A DNA stretch of 64,000 nucleotides, taken from NCBI GenBank assembly GCA_038869735.1, contig JAWCQO010000002.1, positions 1-64,000 on the forward strand, in the 5' to 3' direction. The stretch is from Candidatus Anstonellales archaeon. GTDB lineage: Archaea > Micrarchaeota > Micrarchaeia > Anstonellales > CG1-02-47-40. Below are positions 23,120-32,122 of the stretch, piece by piece; position 1 is the first letter of the stretch; each line of letters begins with the position of its first letter. The notes under the pieces were generated by a model. That model did no database searches, was not told the DNA's origin, and saw nothing but the letters and a program-made list of their open reading frames with translations. The position numbers and the translations under genes were made by a program.

Positions 23120-23587
23120 ATGTGCCCAAACCTTCTCCCAGAATCGCAATACATCCTTTCAGAAATAACTATACGAAATATGCTTCTACCTCATGAGGTA
23201 GAACTTACAAAGAGATCTCTTATTCGCTGGTTCGCGCTTTCACTAGGGCTTATCTCTCCAAAAGAATCCCGTACCCTTATCCTAGACATCATAGAAGCTC
23301 TAATCTATTTCCATTTGGCATCGCATCAGCCAACCACGGAGGAAATAATCTCAAAAGTAGCTGAGCTGAGACGGGAAACTAAGACAAAAGAAAAAGCCAT
23401 ACGGTATCACATAACCCAACTTGTAAAGCGAGGCATCCTCACAAGAAAAAGGGGGAAATACTCCTTTTATTTAAATCCGGAAAACCAAGATAGAGACTTA
23501 GGGGCGGCTCTGGAATATCTATACATGCAAAACGCAAGGACTTCCTTTACAAACATAAAACGGGCCGTGCGAGCCCTATTAAGATAA
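23120..23587 (+). CDS. Winged helix-turn-helix protein, possible regulator (155 aa)
   Basis: The N-terminal 60 residues are helical and mildly hydrophobic (RSLIRWFALSLGLISP). Residues about 65-125 look like a winged helix-turn-helix of the MarR/ArsR kind: helices around ILDIIEALIYFHLAS, TTEEIISKVAELRRET, then KAIRYHITQLVKRGILTRKRGKYSFYLNP as recognition helix and wing. I do not recognise a defined family. The ATG at 23120 lies about 36 bp from an AATATTTATATT element that may also serve rfcL in the other direction. An internal ATG at 23180 is an alternative start. Confidence 0.72.
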   Translation: MCPNLLPESQYILSEITIRNMLLPHEVELTKRSLIRWFALSLGLISPKESRTLILDIIEALIYFHLASHQPTTEEIISKVAELRRETKTKEKAIRYHITQLVKRGILTRKRGKYSFYLNPENQDRDLGAALEYLYMQNARTSFTNIKRAVRALLR

Positions 23588-23782
23588 GTCGGGATAGGTA
23601 ATCCCCAGTTACCTCCATCCAAATACAACTCAGCCAAATAAACTTACGCAATAATTGCGACAAGGCAGAATAACTAATGCTACGAACCAACCAAGCAACA
23701 AATCATAAAGCCACAAAGCCACGTGGTATCAAGACGAGGAATAACCAATAAATATAAACACTCACAGAGTAAAATCAAACGT

Positions 23783-24787
23783 ATGTCCGACTACTTGGAA
23801 AAGCTTCACGCACTCTACACGGATAAGCAACTTAATTTATTGATAGAAAAAAAGCTTTCTGAGTATTCCCACTTAATTTCACGCGATACCGCACTCTTCC
23901 TAATAGCAAAAGAAAACAACTGTATTATAGAGGAGACGGTCGACTCCTCCTCACTTCACAATCAACAATCGCGTTTTTCAATAATAGGTACCATTGTAAA
24001 AATATTCCCTCCCTACGAACACACAGCTGCAGGTACTAGCGAATCGCGCACAAAAACAAAAAGTCAACGACTTTGGCTCAGTGATGAAAAGGGAGTTTTT
24101 ACCCTTGTCTTGTGGAATGAAAAAACAAATCTTACTTCAGGTACCATAGGGCTTGGTGATAAGATTAAGATAGTGGGAGCATATTTTAGAGATGGCGAAG
24201 TGCATCTTAGCGCAAGTGGAAGAATAGAAAAGCTAGAGCCCGCTTCAGTTACTAGACTATCAGACCTTAATACGAACGTGACTAACGCCATTTGCGTTGA
24301 GGGATCAATAACAGAAGTCTACCCCGACTATTATTATAAGAACTCAAGAGGCGAAGAAGTGGCGATGCGTTCATTTGACATCACTGACGGCACAGTAGTA
24401 GTAAATGTTTCAGTATGGCATGACCCACAGCTAGTAGCAAAGCTCCAACCAAGTGACCGCATTAGGCTCGAAAACGTAAAATTTAGGCGCGGGGGTCTTC
24501 ACGTAAATTCAAATTCCCGCCTCATCCTTCTTGAAAGAAAGGAAGCCGGGCGTATAGAGGGGGTTGTTGAAGACATATCATTGGAAAAAGACTCTTTCAG
24601 AGTAAAAATATCTGGAGAAACATATCAAGTCCCTTTTCAATTAGGTTGGAGCCTGCTCCTTGGCTTATTCCAAATCCCTCCAGACGTCTCTCCATCAACA
24701 ATTCTTGACATCAAAAAGAATGACGTTATTGGAAAGAAAATTTCAATAAATCTCCAACAAAATAGAGATGGAAATAAGAAGGACTAG
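23783..24787 (+). CDS. RPA-like single-stranded DNA-binding protein, OB folds (334 aa)
   Basis: This protein probably coats single-stranded DNA in replication and repair. At least two OB folds can be made out: residues about 65-150 (IIGTIVKIFPP ... VFTLVLWNEKT ... GDKIKIVGAYFRDGEVHLSA) and about 165-250 (VEGSITEVYPDYYYKN ... VVVNVSVWHDP ... RLENVKFRRGGLHVNS). A possible third small domain lies near residues 255-330. No zinc finger is visible. The frame is open back to a GTG at 23723. I prefer the ATG at 23783 because AATAAATATAAAC lies about 29 bp upstream, fitting a leaderless start. RadA lies two genes downstream. Confidence 0.82.
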   Translation: MSDYLEKLHALYTDKQLNLLIEKKLSEYSHLISRDTALFLIAKENNCIIEETVDSSSLHNQQSRFSIIGTIVKIFPPYEHTAAGTSESRTKTKSQRLWLSDEKGVFTLVLWNEKTNLTSGTIGLGDKIKIVGAYFRDGEVHLSASGRIEKLEPASVTRLSDLNTNVTNAICVEGSITEVYPDYYYKNSRGEEVAMRSFDITDGTVVVNVSVWHDPQLVAKLQPSDRIRLENVKFRRGGLHVNSNSRLILLERKEAGRIEGVVEDISLEKDSFRVKISGETYQVPFQLGWSLLLGLFQIPPDVSPSTILDIKKNDVIGKKISINLQQNRDGNKKD

Positions 24788-24877
24788 CGGACTTCACCTC
24801 CCAGCTCCCAATTATAAATGTGCTCTTGGCCTTCTATACAATTATCTCTAATGAGAAAAGATTTGGAGGTATTCTTT

Positions 24878-25204
24878 ATGGGCAACACACCTGAGAAATT
24901 TCAAAAAAAGCCAGATTTTAGAATAATCCAACCGTCTTTAGATGAAACAGGAAGAACAATTTACAAGGACATAGGAGCAATGTGGAAGAATGTATCAAAA
25001 AATGGCAACGACTTTTACACTCTTAAAATAGGAAGACTAAAACTTCTGGTCTTTCCAAACACTTTGGAACAAAGCCACAAACCAAGTACAAATCCTTCTC
25101 TAGAAAAAATCATAAATGAGTCCTTTGAGATGATAGCAAAACTCCCAGTTGAAGACAAGAAGCTTGAGGGGTGCCCCCTAGAGGATAAGGCCAACGCGAA
25201 ATAA
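24878..25204 (+). CDS. DUF736-like small protein upstream of radA (108 aa)
   Basis: The central part ([12 protein letters not shown], then [23 protein letters not shown]) resembles DUF736 proteins, where a conserved W followed by Lys/Ser/Gly and YxSlKl forms a small beta-sheet domain. That resemblance is my own reading. The C-terminal 40 residues are charged and probably disordered. The frame is open to 24818, but the ATG at 24878 has a GGAGGT Shine-Dalgarno motif eight bases before it. A TATA-like ATTATAAAT at 24809-24817 would give a leader of about 40 bases. The RPA-like gene lies upstream and radA starts 26 bases downstream, suggesting a recombination link. Confidence 0.65.
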   Translation: MGNTPEKFQKKPDFRIIQPSLDETGRTIYKDIGAMWKNVSKNGNDFYTLKIGRLKLLVFPNTLEQSHKPSTNPSLEKIINESFEMIAKLPVEDKKLEGCPLEDKANAK

Positions 25205-25230
25205 TATTATATCCGTGCGGAGGTAATAAT

Positions 25231-26250
25231 ATGAAAAAAGGGGAAATAAACGAGATTGAGAATATGGAAGAAGCAGAAGAAGCGGGTTTTGAGGAAGCAA
25301 CCGACAAGCCAAGTTCGGCACATTCATTAGAGGATTTGCCGGGAATAGGGCCTGCAACCGCACTCAAGCTAAGAAAGGCAGGCTATACTGACTTGCAAAA
25401 AATCGCTACTTCCTCTCCATATGAACTTCACGAAGTTGCGGATATCGGAATCGACACCGCAAAGAAAGCCATTGCAGCAGCCCAAGAAAGCCTTGAAATG
25501 AGTTATGAGCGAGCAGACGAAATACTTGACAGAAGAAAAGTAGTTGGGCGGATATCAACAGGCTCCAAGGAGCTTGATGCTCTACTCGGTGGCGGTGTAG
25601 AAACACAGGCAATCACTGAAGCCTATGGTCGATTTAGTTCTGGTAAGACCCAACTTGGATTCCAACTTGCGGTGAACGTTCAGAAGCCACGAGAAAAAGG
25701 CGGTCTTGAGGGAGGCGTTTTGTTCATAGATACAGAAAGCACCTTTAGACCCGAGAGAATAAAACAGATGGCAGAGGAAGAAAATATGGATGCGTTAAGT
25801 GTCCTAAAAAACATCCATGTTGCAAGAGCCATCAATTCAGATCATCAGATAATCCTCGTTGAGAAAGCAGACGAACTCATAAAGAAACATAACATAAGGT
25901 TGTTGGTAGTTGACTCAATGACAGCGCACTTCCGCGCAGACTATATAGGACGCGGGTCACTTGGAGAACGCCAGCAGAAACTAAATAAACATATTCACAT
26001 GCTACAGAAACTCGCAGATCAGTTTAACATTGCAGTTTACATAACAAACCAAGTGATGGACAATCCTGGCATACTATTTGGAGACCCAACAACACCAATA
26101 GGCGGGCACGTACTTGCCCATTCATCAACGTATCGAATATACCTACGAAAAGGAAAAGACGACAAGCGCATTGCAAGGCTTGTAGATTCTCCTTCACTTC
26201 CAGATGGGGAATGCGTCTTTAGAGTAAGTTCAAAAGGAATATGTGACTAA
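25231..26250 (+). CDS. radA: DNA repair and recombination protein RadA (339 aa)
   Basis: This is the archaeal RecA/Rad51 recombinase that forms filaments on single-stranded DNA and catalyses strand exchange. An acidic lead of about 30 residues is followed by a helix-hairpin-helix domain ([17 protein letters not shown]), the polymerisation linker, the RecA core with Walker [11 protein letters not shown], and Walker [13 protein letters not shown]. The L2 and C-terminal region follow ([27 protein letters not shown]). The P-loop reads GRFSSGKT where most RadA proteins have GEFGSGKT. The length is standard. A GCGGAGGTAA Shine-Dalgarno motif precedes the ATG. Confidence 0.96.
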   Translation: MKKGEINEIENMEEAEEAGFEEATDKPSSAHSLEDLPGIGPATALKLRKAGYTDLQKIATSSPYELHEVADIGIDTAKKAIAAAQESLEMSYERADEILDRRKVVGRISTGSKELDALLGGGVETQAITEAYGRFSSGKTQLGFQLAVNVQKPREKGGLEGGVLFIDTESTFRPERIKQMAEEENMDALSVLKNIHVARAINSDHQIILVEKADELIKKHNIRLLVVDSMTAHFRADYIGRGSLGERQQKLNKHIHMLQKLADQFNIAVYITNQVMDNPGILFGDPTTPIGGHVLAHSSTYRIYLRKGKDDKRIARLVDSPSLPDGECVFRVSSKGICD

Positions 26251-26525
26251 AACCAATCTGAAAAGCTACCTTGGCAACAACGCTTCTTTGCGCATTCATA
26301 AAACGAATATTGGAGATTGGAGAGCAGAAAACCTTAACCTAAACGCTAAGGCAGGCTACCGCCAGCTTAACAAACGAGCGGATTTTTATTGACACCTGCC
26401 TCCCACTCTTTTTTTAATTAGTACAAGTCTCTTACAACTTAATCTAGCGCCCATGTAGAAAAAATTACAAAATAATTAAAACACAATACTCTCTAAACTA
26501 TACTACCATTCTATAGGTGAACATA

Positions 26526-28289
26526 ATGGCGAATGTGATTTTAGATGTAGGCTTAATCCTAATCCTTTCTCTGCTTGGCTCACTCATTTCCCTAAGATAT
26601 AATGTCCCCATAGCACTCGGGCTTCTTATCACAGGTGCAATTGTCGGTCCAAACGGACTTTCAATAATTAGTTCAAAAAACATAATCGATGTTTTTATAG
26701 AAATCGGTTCAGTTCTCCTCCTTTTTACTATAGGGGTATCTTTCTCTCTTTCGCATATCATCCAAAATTCAATAAGAGCCCTGATGGTAACTATGCTGAA
26801 AATGGGTCTAGTATTCCTAACAAGTTACTTTTTTTGCCTCCTTTTTGGCCTGTCAGTTGATAACGCCATAATCATCTCACTTATACTCTCAATAACAAGC
26901 ACAGCAATTTTTTCTGGACTCGTAAAAGGCGAACACTCACATCGAAGCGAGATATCTCTACTCTACTCAGTCTTAATACTAGAAGACGTCATAGGAATTG
27001 CAATAATAGCCTTTCTCTCAAGCCTCAAGGCAGAAACATTGAAATCAGCTACAATAAATATACTCCTCCCTCTTGGAGTTTCTCTTTTATTCCTTGGGAT
27101 TGTATACGCCCTTTTTGAGCGTCTGATCAAACGCGTTGTATGGTATGTGGATTCCCTAAATAATCCCGATGCATTAATACTTACCGCATTCTCAAGTGCC
27201 GCCATTCTTTCTTTCATATCCTACTCCCTCAATCTTTCTTTTGGTATAGGCGCATTTCTTGCAGGTTCTCTGGTCTCCTCAGTACCGGCTTTCAAAAAAG
27301 TGGAACATCTCCTGATCCCGTTCAACTCCCTTTTCTCATCTATGTTCTTCTTTTCAATAGGGATGCTTTTTGATTGGAAAATTCTCTTTTCATCATTTGC
27401 ATTGCTTGTAATACTTAATATAATAAACATAATCTCAAAATTCAGCGGAACATTTGTTTCCACATATCTTCTTGGAAGTGATTCTCGGGGCGCAGTATTC
27501 TCGGGGCTTGCAATGCTACCTGTAGGGGAATTCTCAATTCTTATAGCTCATGTAGCCCCGAAGTCCGGATTGGATGTTGTTAGTATAACAACCACAACTG
27601 TAGTCCTGTCCTCGCTTACTTCATTCATATTATTAAAATATGAACGAGAAATTCACACTATCGTTTCTAGACATATCCCGTATTATGAACGCACAAAGCT
27701 CTCAAGCCTCTCGAAATATCTCTGCAACCTTGCTGCATACATCGAACCCGGCGGAAGGGGGTTTAACCGATTTTTGAGTGATTGCTCAAGCGTGCTTTTA
27801 TACAGCGCAATCATCGGAATAATTATTGGGGCTACACTCATAATCTCAAGCTTCTTTTCAGACTCACCCATTTCCATTTCCGGCATCACTATGAAAGACT
27901 TTATATACCTCCTTGGGTTTCTTCTTTTTCTTGCACCACTTGCAAACCTAACCCGCGCTTTAAAAGACACTCTTGAAACAGTCAGTGAAGCATTTCTCCA
28001 AAATGAAATCAGTGGAACCCCACTACGAGAAAGATGCACAAGAGGCATTGTCCTATTTACCATATTATTTCTCACATCAGCATTAATACCACTTCTTTTC
28101 TCAGCAATATCACTGCCACCACTTTCCTCCTCGCTTGCAATCATACCATTTCTAATGAGCATACTCTTTTTGTGGGACGCAGCCCGAACTGCTGCCCAAA
28201 TATTAAAACAAACTAGCATAAGTCCTCATCTAAAAAAATACTTTTCTACTCGCGAACAGAGAGAGAAACTAAAAAAGAAAATAATTTAA
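26526..28289 (+). CDS. CPA2-family cation/proton antiporter (587 aa)
   Basis: This is a monovalent cation:proton antiporter or potassium efflux transporter. The first 390 residues contain about twelve helices with the CPA2 marks: GLLITGAIVGPNGL near residue 35, LLLFTIGVSFSL near residue 65, and later LAGSLVSSVPAFKK and FFFSIGMLFDW. A further roughly 200 residues hold about four extra helices separated by a cytosolic loop, in place of the TrkA-N nucleotide-binding domain found in Kef proteins, so gating may differ. The ATG at 26526 follows a GGTG motif; a GTG three codons upstream is the alternative. Confidence 0.85.
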   Translation: MANVILDVGLILILSLLGSLISLRYNVPIALGLLITGAIVGPNGLSIISSKNIIDVFIEIGSVLLLFTIGVSFSLSHIIQNSIRALMVTMLKMGLVFLTSYFFCLLFGLSVDNAIIISLILSITSTAIFSGLVKGEHSHRSEISLLYSVLILEDVIGIAIIAFLSSLKAETLKSATINILLPLGVSLLFLGIVYALFERLIKRVVWYVDSLNNPDALILTAFSSAAILSFISYSLNLSFGIGAFLAGSLVSSVPAFKKVEHLLIPFNSLFSSMFFFSIGMLFDWKILFSSFALLVILNIINIISKFSGTFVSTYLLGSDSRGAVFSGLAMLPVGEFSILIAHVAPKSGLDVVSITTTTVVLSSLTSFILLKYEREIHTIVSRHIPYYERTKLSSLSKYLCNLAAYIEPGGRGFNRFLSDCSSVLLYSAIIGIIIGATLIISSFFSDSPISISGITMKDFIYLLGFLLFLAPLANLTRALKDTLETVSEAFLQNEISGTPLRERCTRGIVLFTILFLTSALIPLLFSAISLPPLSSSLAIIPFLMSILFLWDAARTAAQILKQTSISPHLKKYFSTREQREKLKKKII

Positions 28290-28291
28290 AT

Positions 28292-28831
28292 GTGCTTTCC
28301 CTTAATCTATGCGTGTATAACCACAACATTGCGCGGACTTACTTCGTCTTTCTTCTCCTCTTCACCTATTCAAGTTGCATTTTTTCAGGCAAATTTTCAG
28401 AAGAGCTTTTAGCAAAATACATGGGCAATGGCGAGGCAAACAGCAGTACCTTGGCGTATATCAACTCTAAGGCAACGCTTATCCCCTCATCTATCTCTTC
28501 ATTTATCCATGATGGAGAGCGCTTGAACCTTATTGCTAAAACAACTGAAGGAAAAGAGATCTATGTCAAGGCTCTCGTAAAAAAGTCAGGTAACACCCTA
28601 CAACTTGTTTATCTATCCCTAGGGTCGCACAACAACCCCACAGTAACTCTTACGATAAGTGAATCAGTTGCAGAAAGAATATACAAATCAAAAGACGAGC
28701 AAAAGGCGCTTGCTGATGCGCTTGCAAAAGGAGAGATTGCGTTGCAATTTCACCAAGACATAGTGCGTCAGTTTATTTGGTTCTTAGCAAAAACAGTATC
28801 GTGGGTAACAAACACTCTTTCCTCATCCTGA
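28292..28831 (+). CDS. Exported or lipoprotein-like hypothetical protein (179 aa)
   Basis: A basic start followed by a hydrophobic core and SSCIFSG looks like a signal sequence with a lipobox-like cysteine near residue 29. The mature part has beta-rich stretches (ATLIPSSISSFIHDGERL, NTLQLVYLSLGSHNNPTVTLTIS), a charged helical stretch, and a C-terminal amphipathic or membrane-active helix (FIWFLAKTVSWVTNTL). I do not recognise a family. The GTG at 28292 is the outer start. A GTG at 28313 lies about 27 bp from ATAATTTAAA and could be a leaderless start instead. The antiporter gene ends three bases upstream. Confidence 0.6.
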   Translation: MLSLNLCVYNHNIARTYFVFLLLFTYSSCIFSGKFSEELLAKYMGNGEANSSTLAYINSKATLIPSSISSFIHDGERLNLIAKTTEGKEIYVKALVKKSGNTLQLVYLSLGSHNNPTVTLTISESVAERIYKSKDEQKALADALAKGEIALQFHQDIVRQFIWFLAKTVSWVTNTLSSS

Positions 28832-28880
28832 TTACGTAAATATCTACTAATATCCCGAATTCCTGATATCAACTCAAGCT

Positions 28881-31800
28881 TTAGGAACATCCAAGTGAGT
28901 TTCCACAGTTTAGACATCGATAACATGAGCCATTTCTAACCGTCATATGTCCACATATATTGCATGCCGGGGCATCACCCATAAGTTCTGATAACTGCTT
29001 GTTTGCTTGGCCTTCATGCGAATCTCTTATCCACTCTTTAATAGTTGTCCTACCACCCGCATATTCCAATCTCTTCTCGTCGTTCGTCGTGTTCGTGCTG
29101 TCATTTTCCTTAACAACACCTCTTACAGCTTCTTTTTCACCAGAGGTATCACGAATTTCATCCACTATTTTTGGCTTTATGTGGAGAAAATCAGTCCTTC
29201 CAAGATATTCCATCCCAAGCACTCTGAATATAAAATCTGGAACAGACGTAGCAGTTTTTATATATGGATGGTCCACAACCCCATTTGGTTCAAAGCGCGT
29301 GAAAGTGAAAGAATCAACATATTTTTGAAGAGGAACTCCGTATTGGAGACCAATTGATATAGCTATTGCAAAGCAATTCATAAGGCTTCTATATGCAGCT
29401 CCTTCCTTGTGCATATCTATGAATATTTCACCCAGCCTTCCATCCGCATATTCGCCAGTTCTTAAAAATATCTTATGCCCTCCTATAGCTGACTCAAGTG
29501 TGAACCCATGCCTCTTCTTTGGAAGCGGCTCTCTTTTTCCTCGCGGGAGCGTTTCTGCTTGTAACGCTCTTTCCTCCTCCAAACTTCCCCCTATTGAAAG
29601 CGGCTGAGAACTCTTTGAACCATCGCGATAAACGGCTATAGCTTTCAATCCCATCTTCCATGACTCAACATAAATTTTTTCTATCTCCTCAACCGTCGTT
29701 TCACGAGGCATATTTATTGTTTTTGAAATTGCGCCAGAAATAAACGGCTGAACTGCCGCCATCATTCTGACGTGTCCCATGGGCTCAATAAATCTCTTGC
29801 CGTTTCCGCACCTGTTGGCACAATCAAAAATTGGTAGGTGTTCTGGCTGCAAATAAGGAGCTCCTTCCAGCGTTTCTGTACCACCAACGTAAATTTTTGC
29901 CTCTAGTATCTGCTCTGCGCTGAGCCCTCTCTTCGCAAGCTCCTTTGGATTTATGTGTGGCGTCCAGTCATCCAGACTCCCCATCCTCTTAACATATGCT
30001 GATGCATCCTTTATCTGCTCATCAGTATATCCAAGAAGGCGAAGCGCATCTGGGTTTATGTGGGGTGCATTATCAAGAGTACGGTGCCCAAGAACATAAA
30101 CTCTCATCTCATCAATCTGCTTTTTGGTGTAGCCCAAATTTGCAAGGGCCTTTTCAACAGAAGTGTTTACTATCTTAAAGTATCCCCCTCCTGCAAGTTT
30201 CTTCCATTTTACAAGTGCAAAATCAGGTTCTATCCCTGTGGTATCGCAATCCATCAAAAGCCCAATAGTCCCGGTTGGCGCTATAACTGTCGCCTGTGCG
30301 TTTCTATAACCAAACTTCTCTCCCATCTCAACAGCCTTGTCCCAGCACTTCTTTGCTTCAGAAAGAAGATACTCGGCGCACTCAGAGGAATTTATCTTCC
30401 ACACGTAGCTGCGGTGTTTTCTCATAATCTCAAGCATAGCCTCTCTATTCTTTTCAAATCCCTCAAAGGGGCCAAGCTTTCCAGCTATCTCTGCTGAAGT
30501 TATGTAAGCCTGGCCGGTCAGTATTGCAGTGATCGCAGCAGCCAGCGCCCTCCCCTTTTCGCTATCATATGGCACTCCACTAATCATAAGAAGAGTCCCA
30601 AGATTTGCGTAGCCTAAACCCAGAGGTCTAAATGCATGGCTGTTTTCAGCAATCTTTTTGGTGGGGTACGAGGAGAAATCAACCAATATCTCCATGGCCG
30701 TAATAACAATGCGAATCGCATACTCGAATGATTCTATGTCCAAAATCCCCCGGTCATCTGCAAACTTTGTCAGGTTCAGACTTGCAAGATTACACGAAGA
30801 ATCATCCAAAAACATATATTCGCTGCAGGGATTCGACGCATTAATCCTCCCAGAATTGGGGCAGGTGTGCCAATTGTTTATTGTTGTGTCAAACTGAATA
30901 CCGGGGTCAGCGCATTCCCATGCCGCCTTTGCAATCATCCTCATAAGCTCTCTTGCATCATATTCTGCTACAACCTTTCCAGTCGTTCTCTCAGTAGTTC
31001 TCCACTTAAGCCCATTTAGATAAGCGTACATAAATTCATCAGTAACCCTTACTGAGTTATTGGAGTTCTGCCCAGAAACGGTGTGATAAGCTTCTCCATT
31101 AAAGTCAGCAGAGTATCCAGCCTTTATAAGTGCCCGCACTTTTTTTTCTTCTTTCACTTTCCAGTTTATGAAATCTAAAATTTCAGGATGATCCATATCA
31201 AGACAGACCATCTTTGCAGCTCGCCGAGTAGTTCCTCCAGACTTTGTTGCACCTGCCCCTCTATCAAGCACTTCAAGAAATGACATAAGCCCCGAAGACG
31301 TGCCTCCGCCAGCGAGCTTTTCGTTTTTTGCACGAAGCTTTGAGAAATTGGTCCCAGTTCCGGACCCATACTTAAATAACCGAGCTTCATTTTTTGCAAG
31401 CTCAAAAATAGACATTAGGTCATCTTCAACGGATTGTATAAAACAAGCTGAACACTGAGGCCGTTCATAATTAGACTCAATTTGATAAGCGCATTTCTTC
31501 TCATCATTCCACGCCCAATTTCCGCCGCCCCCCTTTATTCCATATATGTGATATAACCCACAGTTAAACCATACTGGAGAGTTAAATGCTCCCTTCTGCG
31601 TTATTAGGATATGCGCAAGCTCATCCTCAAATACGTCTGCAGACTTCTTCCCATCAAAATAACCTCTCTCCTCTCCTGCGAGGCGAATGGCATGTGCAAT
31701 CCTATATACCAGCTGCCTTACCGAATTTTCACTCCCGGTTTCCGGCACTCCACTTTTTCTGAAATACTTTGAAGCAGCAATGTCAACCGCAAGCTGACTC

Positions 31801-31979
31801 CAGCTTTTTGGAGCTATTACGTCTTCCATCTCAAAGATTGCCTTTCCGTCAGGTTCTGTAATCCGAGCGCTTCTTTTCTCATATTCAATCTCATCAAGTG
31901 GATTGACTCCCTCCTTTGTAAAATGTCTTTCAAAAACAAGACCAGAAGACCTCTGAGTTTGCACCGTTTCTTCTTTCAT
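28881..31979 (-). CDS. nrdJ: Adenosylcobalamin-dependent (class II) ribonucleotide reductase (1032 aa)
   Basis: This enzyme reduces ribonucleotides to deoxyribonucleotides using a B12-derived radical. The barrel motifs are visible: [44 protein letters not shown] and later [20 protein letters not shown] middle repeat-like region ([37 protein letters not shown]) is typical of the long B12-dependent form. Next come a TSCPD domain and a C-terminal cysteine tail (CNICG ... CYRCLNCG) that re-reduces the active site. No ATP-cone is seen at the N-terminus. The ATG at 31979 follows GAGAGGGGG; a frame extends to 31994. Two NrdR-box-like palindromes lie upstream. Confidence 0.95.
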   Translation of the reverse strand: MKEETVQTQRSSGLVFERHFTKEGVNPLDEIEYEKRSARITEPDGKAIFEMEDVIAPKSWSQLAVDIAASKYFRKSGVPETGSENSVRQLVYRIAHAIRLAGEERGYFDGKKSADVFEDELAHILITQKGAFNSPVWFNCGLYHIYGIKGGGGNWAWNDEKKCAYQIESNYERPQCSACFIQSVEDDLMSIFELAKNEARLFKYGSGTGTNFSKLRAKNEKLAGGGTSSGLMSFLEVLDRGAGATKSGGTTRRAAKMVCLDMDHPEILDFINWKVKEEKKVRALIKAGYSADFNGEAYHTVSGQNSNNSVRVTDEFMYAYLNGLKWRTTERTTGKVVAEYDARELMRMIAKAAWECADPGIQFDTTINNWHTCPNSGRINASNPCSEYMFLDDSSCNLASLNLTKFADDRGILDIESFEYAIRIVITAMEILVDFSSYPTKKIAENSHAFRPLGLGYANLGTLLMISGVPYDSEKGRALAAAITAILTGQAYITSAEIAGKLGPFEGFEKNREAMLEIMRKHRSYVWKINSSECAEYLLSEAKKCWDKAVEMGEKFGYRNAQATVIAPTGTIGLLMDCDTTGIEPDFALVKWKKLAGGGYFKIVNTSVEKALANLGYTKKQIDEMRVYVLGHRTLDNAPHINPDALRLLGYTDEQIKDASAYVKRMGSLDDWTPHINPKELAKRGLSAEQILEAKIYVGGTETLEGAPYLQPEHLPIFDCANRCGNGKRFIEPMGHVRMMAAVQPFISGAISKTINMPRETTVEEIEKIYVESWKMGLKAIAVYRDGSKSSQPLSIGGSLEEERALQAETLPRGKREPLPKKRHGFTLESAIGGHKIFLRTGEYADGRLGEIFIDMHKEGAAYRSLMNCFAIAISIGLQYGVPLQKYVDSFTFTRFEPNGVVDHPYIKTATSVPDFIFRVLGMEYLGRTDFLHIKPKIVDEIRDTSGEKEAVRGVVKENDSTNTTNDEKRLEYAGGRTTIKEWIRDSHEGQANKQLSELMGDAPACNICGHMTVRNGSCYRCLNCGNSLGCS

Positions 31980-32003
31980 AAAACCCCCTCTCATCGGTGC
32001 TAA

Positions 32004-32019
32004 ACACTATATATTGCGC
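32004..32019. promoter_or_regulatory. NrdR-box-like site, proximal copy
   Basis: ACACTATATATTGCGC matches the NrdR-box pattern (ACAC-W-ATATWTT-G-T/C-G-T) at most positions. It lies 25 bases upstream of the nrdJ start, close to the expected transcription start. Its centre is 32 bp from that of the distal copy, about three helical turns, as in tandem NrdR boxes. Confidence 0.7.
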
Positions 32020-32035
32020 ATTTTAATATTTATCA

Positions 32036-32051
32036 ACACAATATATTGTGT
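32036..32051. promoter_or_regulatory. NrdR-box-like site, distal copy (perfect palindrome)
   Basis: ACACAATATATTGTGT is a perfect 16-bp palindrome and a near-ideal NrdR box. TATA-like sequences lie on both sides (TAATATTTATC at 32024-32034; TATTTAAATA at 32075-32084), so binding here would overlap promoter elements. The regulator itself is not encoded in this window. Confidence 0.75.
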
Positions 32052-32122
32052 TTGCATATTTTATTCATGATTACTATTTAAATATCTTTTGCAAGTCGTT
32101 TAGTGTAGCTAACACCACCCAC

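Noticed and set aside
23723-23782. GTG start extending the RPA-like protein by 20 residues
   Set aside because: The extension lies across the TATA-like AATAAATATAAAC at 23747-23759 and is basic and unlike the rest; the ATG at 23783 is at the right distance from that element.
26330-26405. GC-rich patch with imperfect inverted repeats (GGC/GCC, AAG/CTT) between radA and the antiporter
   Set aside because: Only short helices with mismatched internal loops can be drawn, with no conserved RNA motif; not enough to call an RNA gene.
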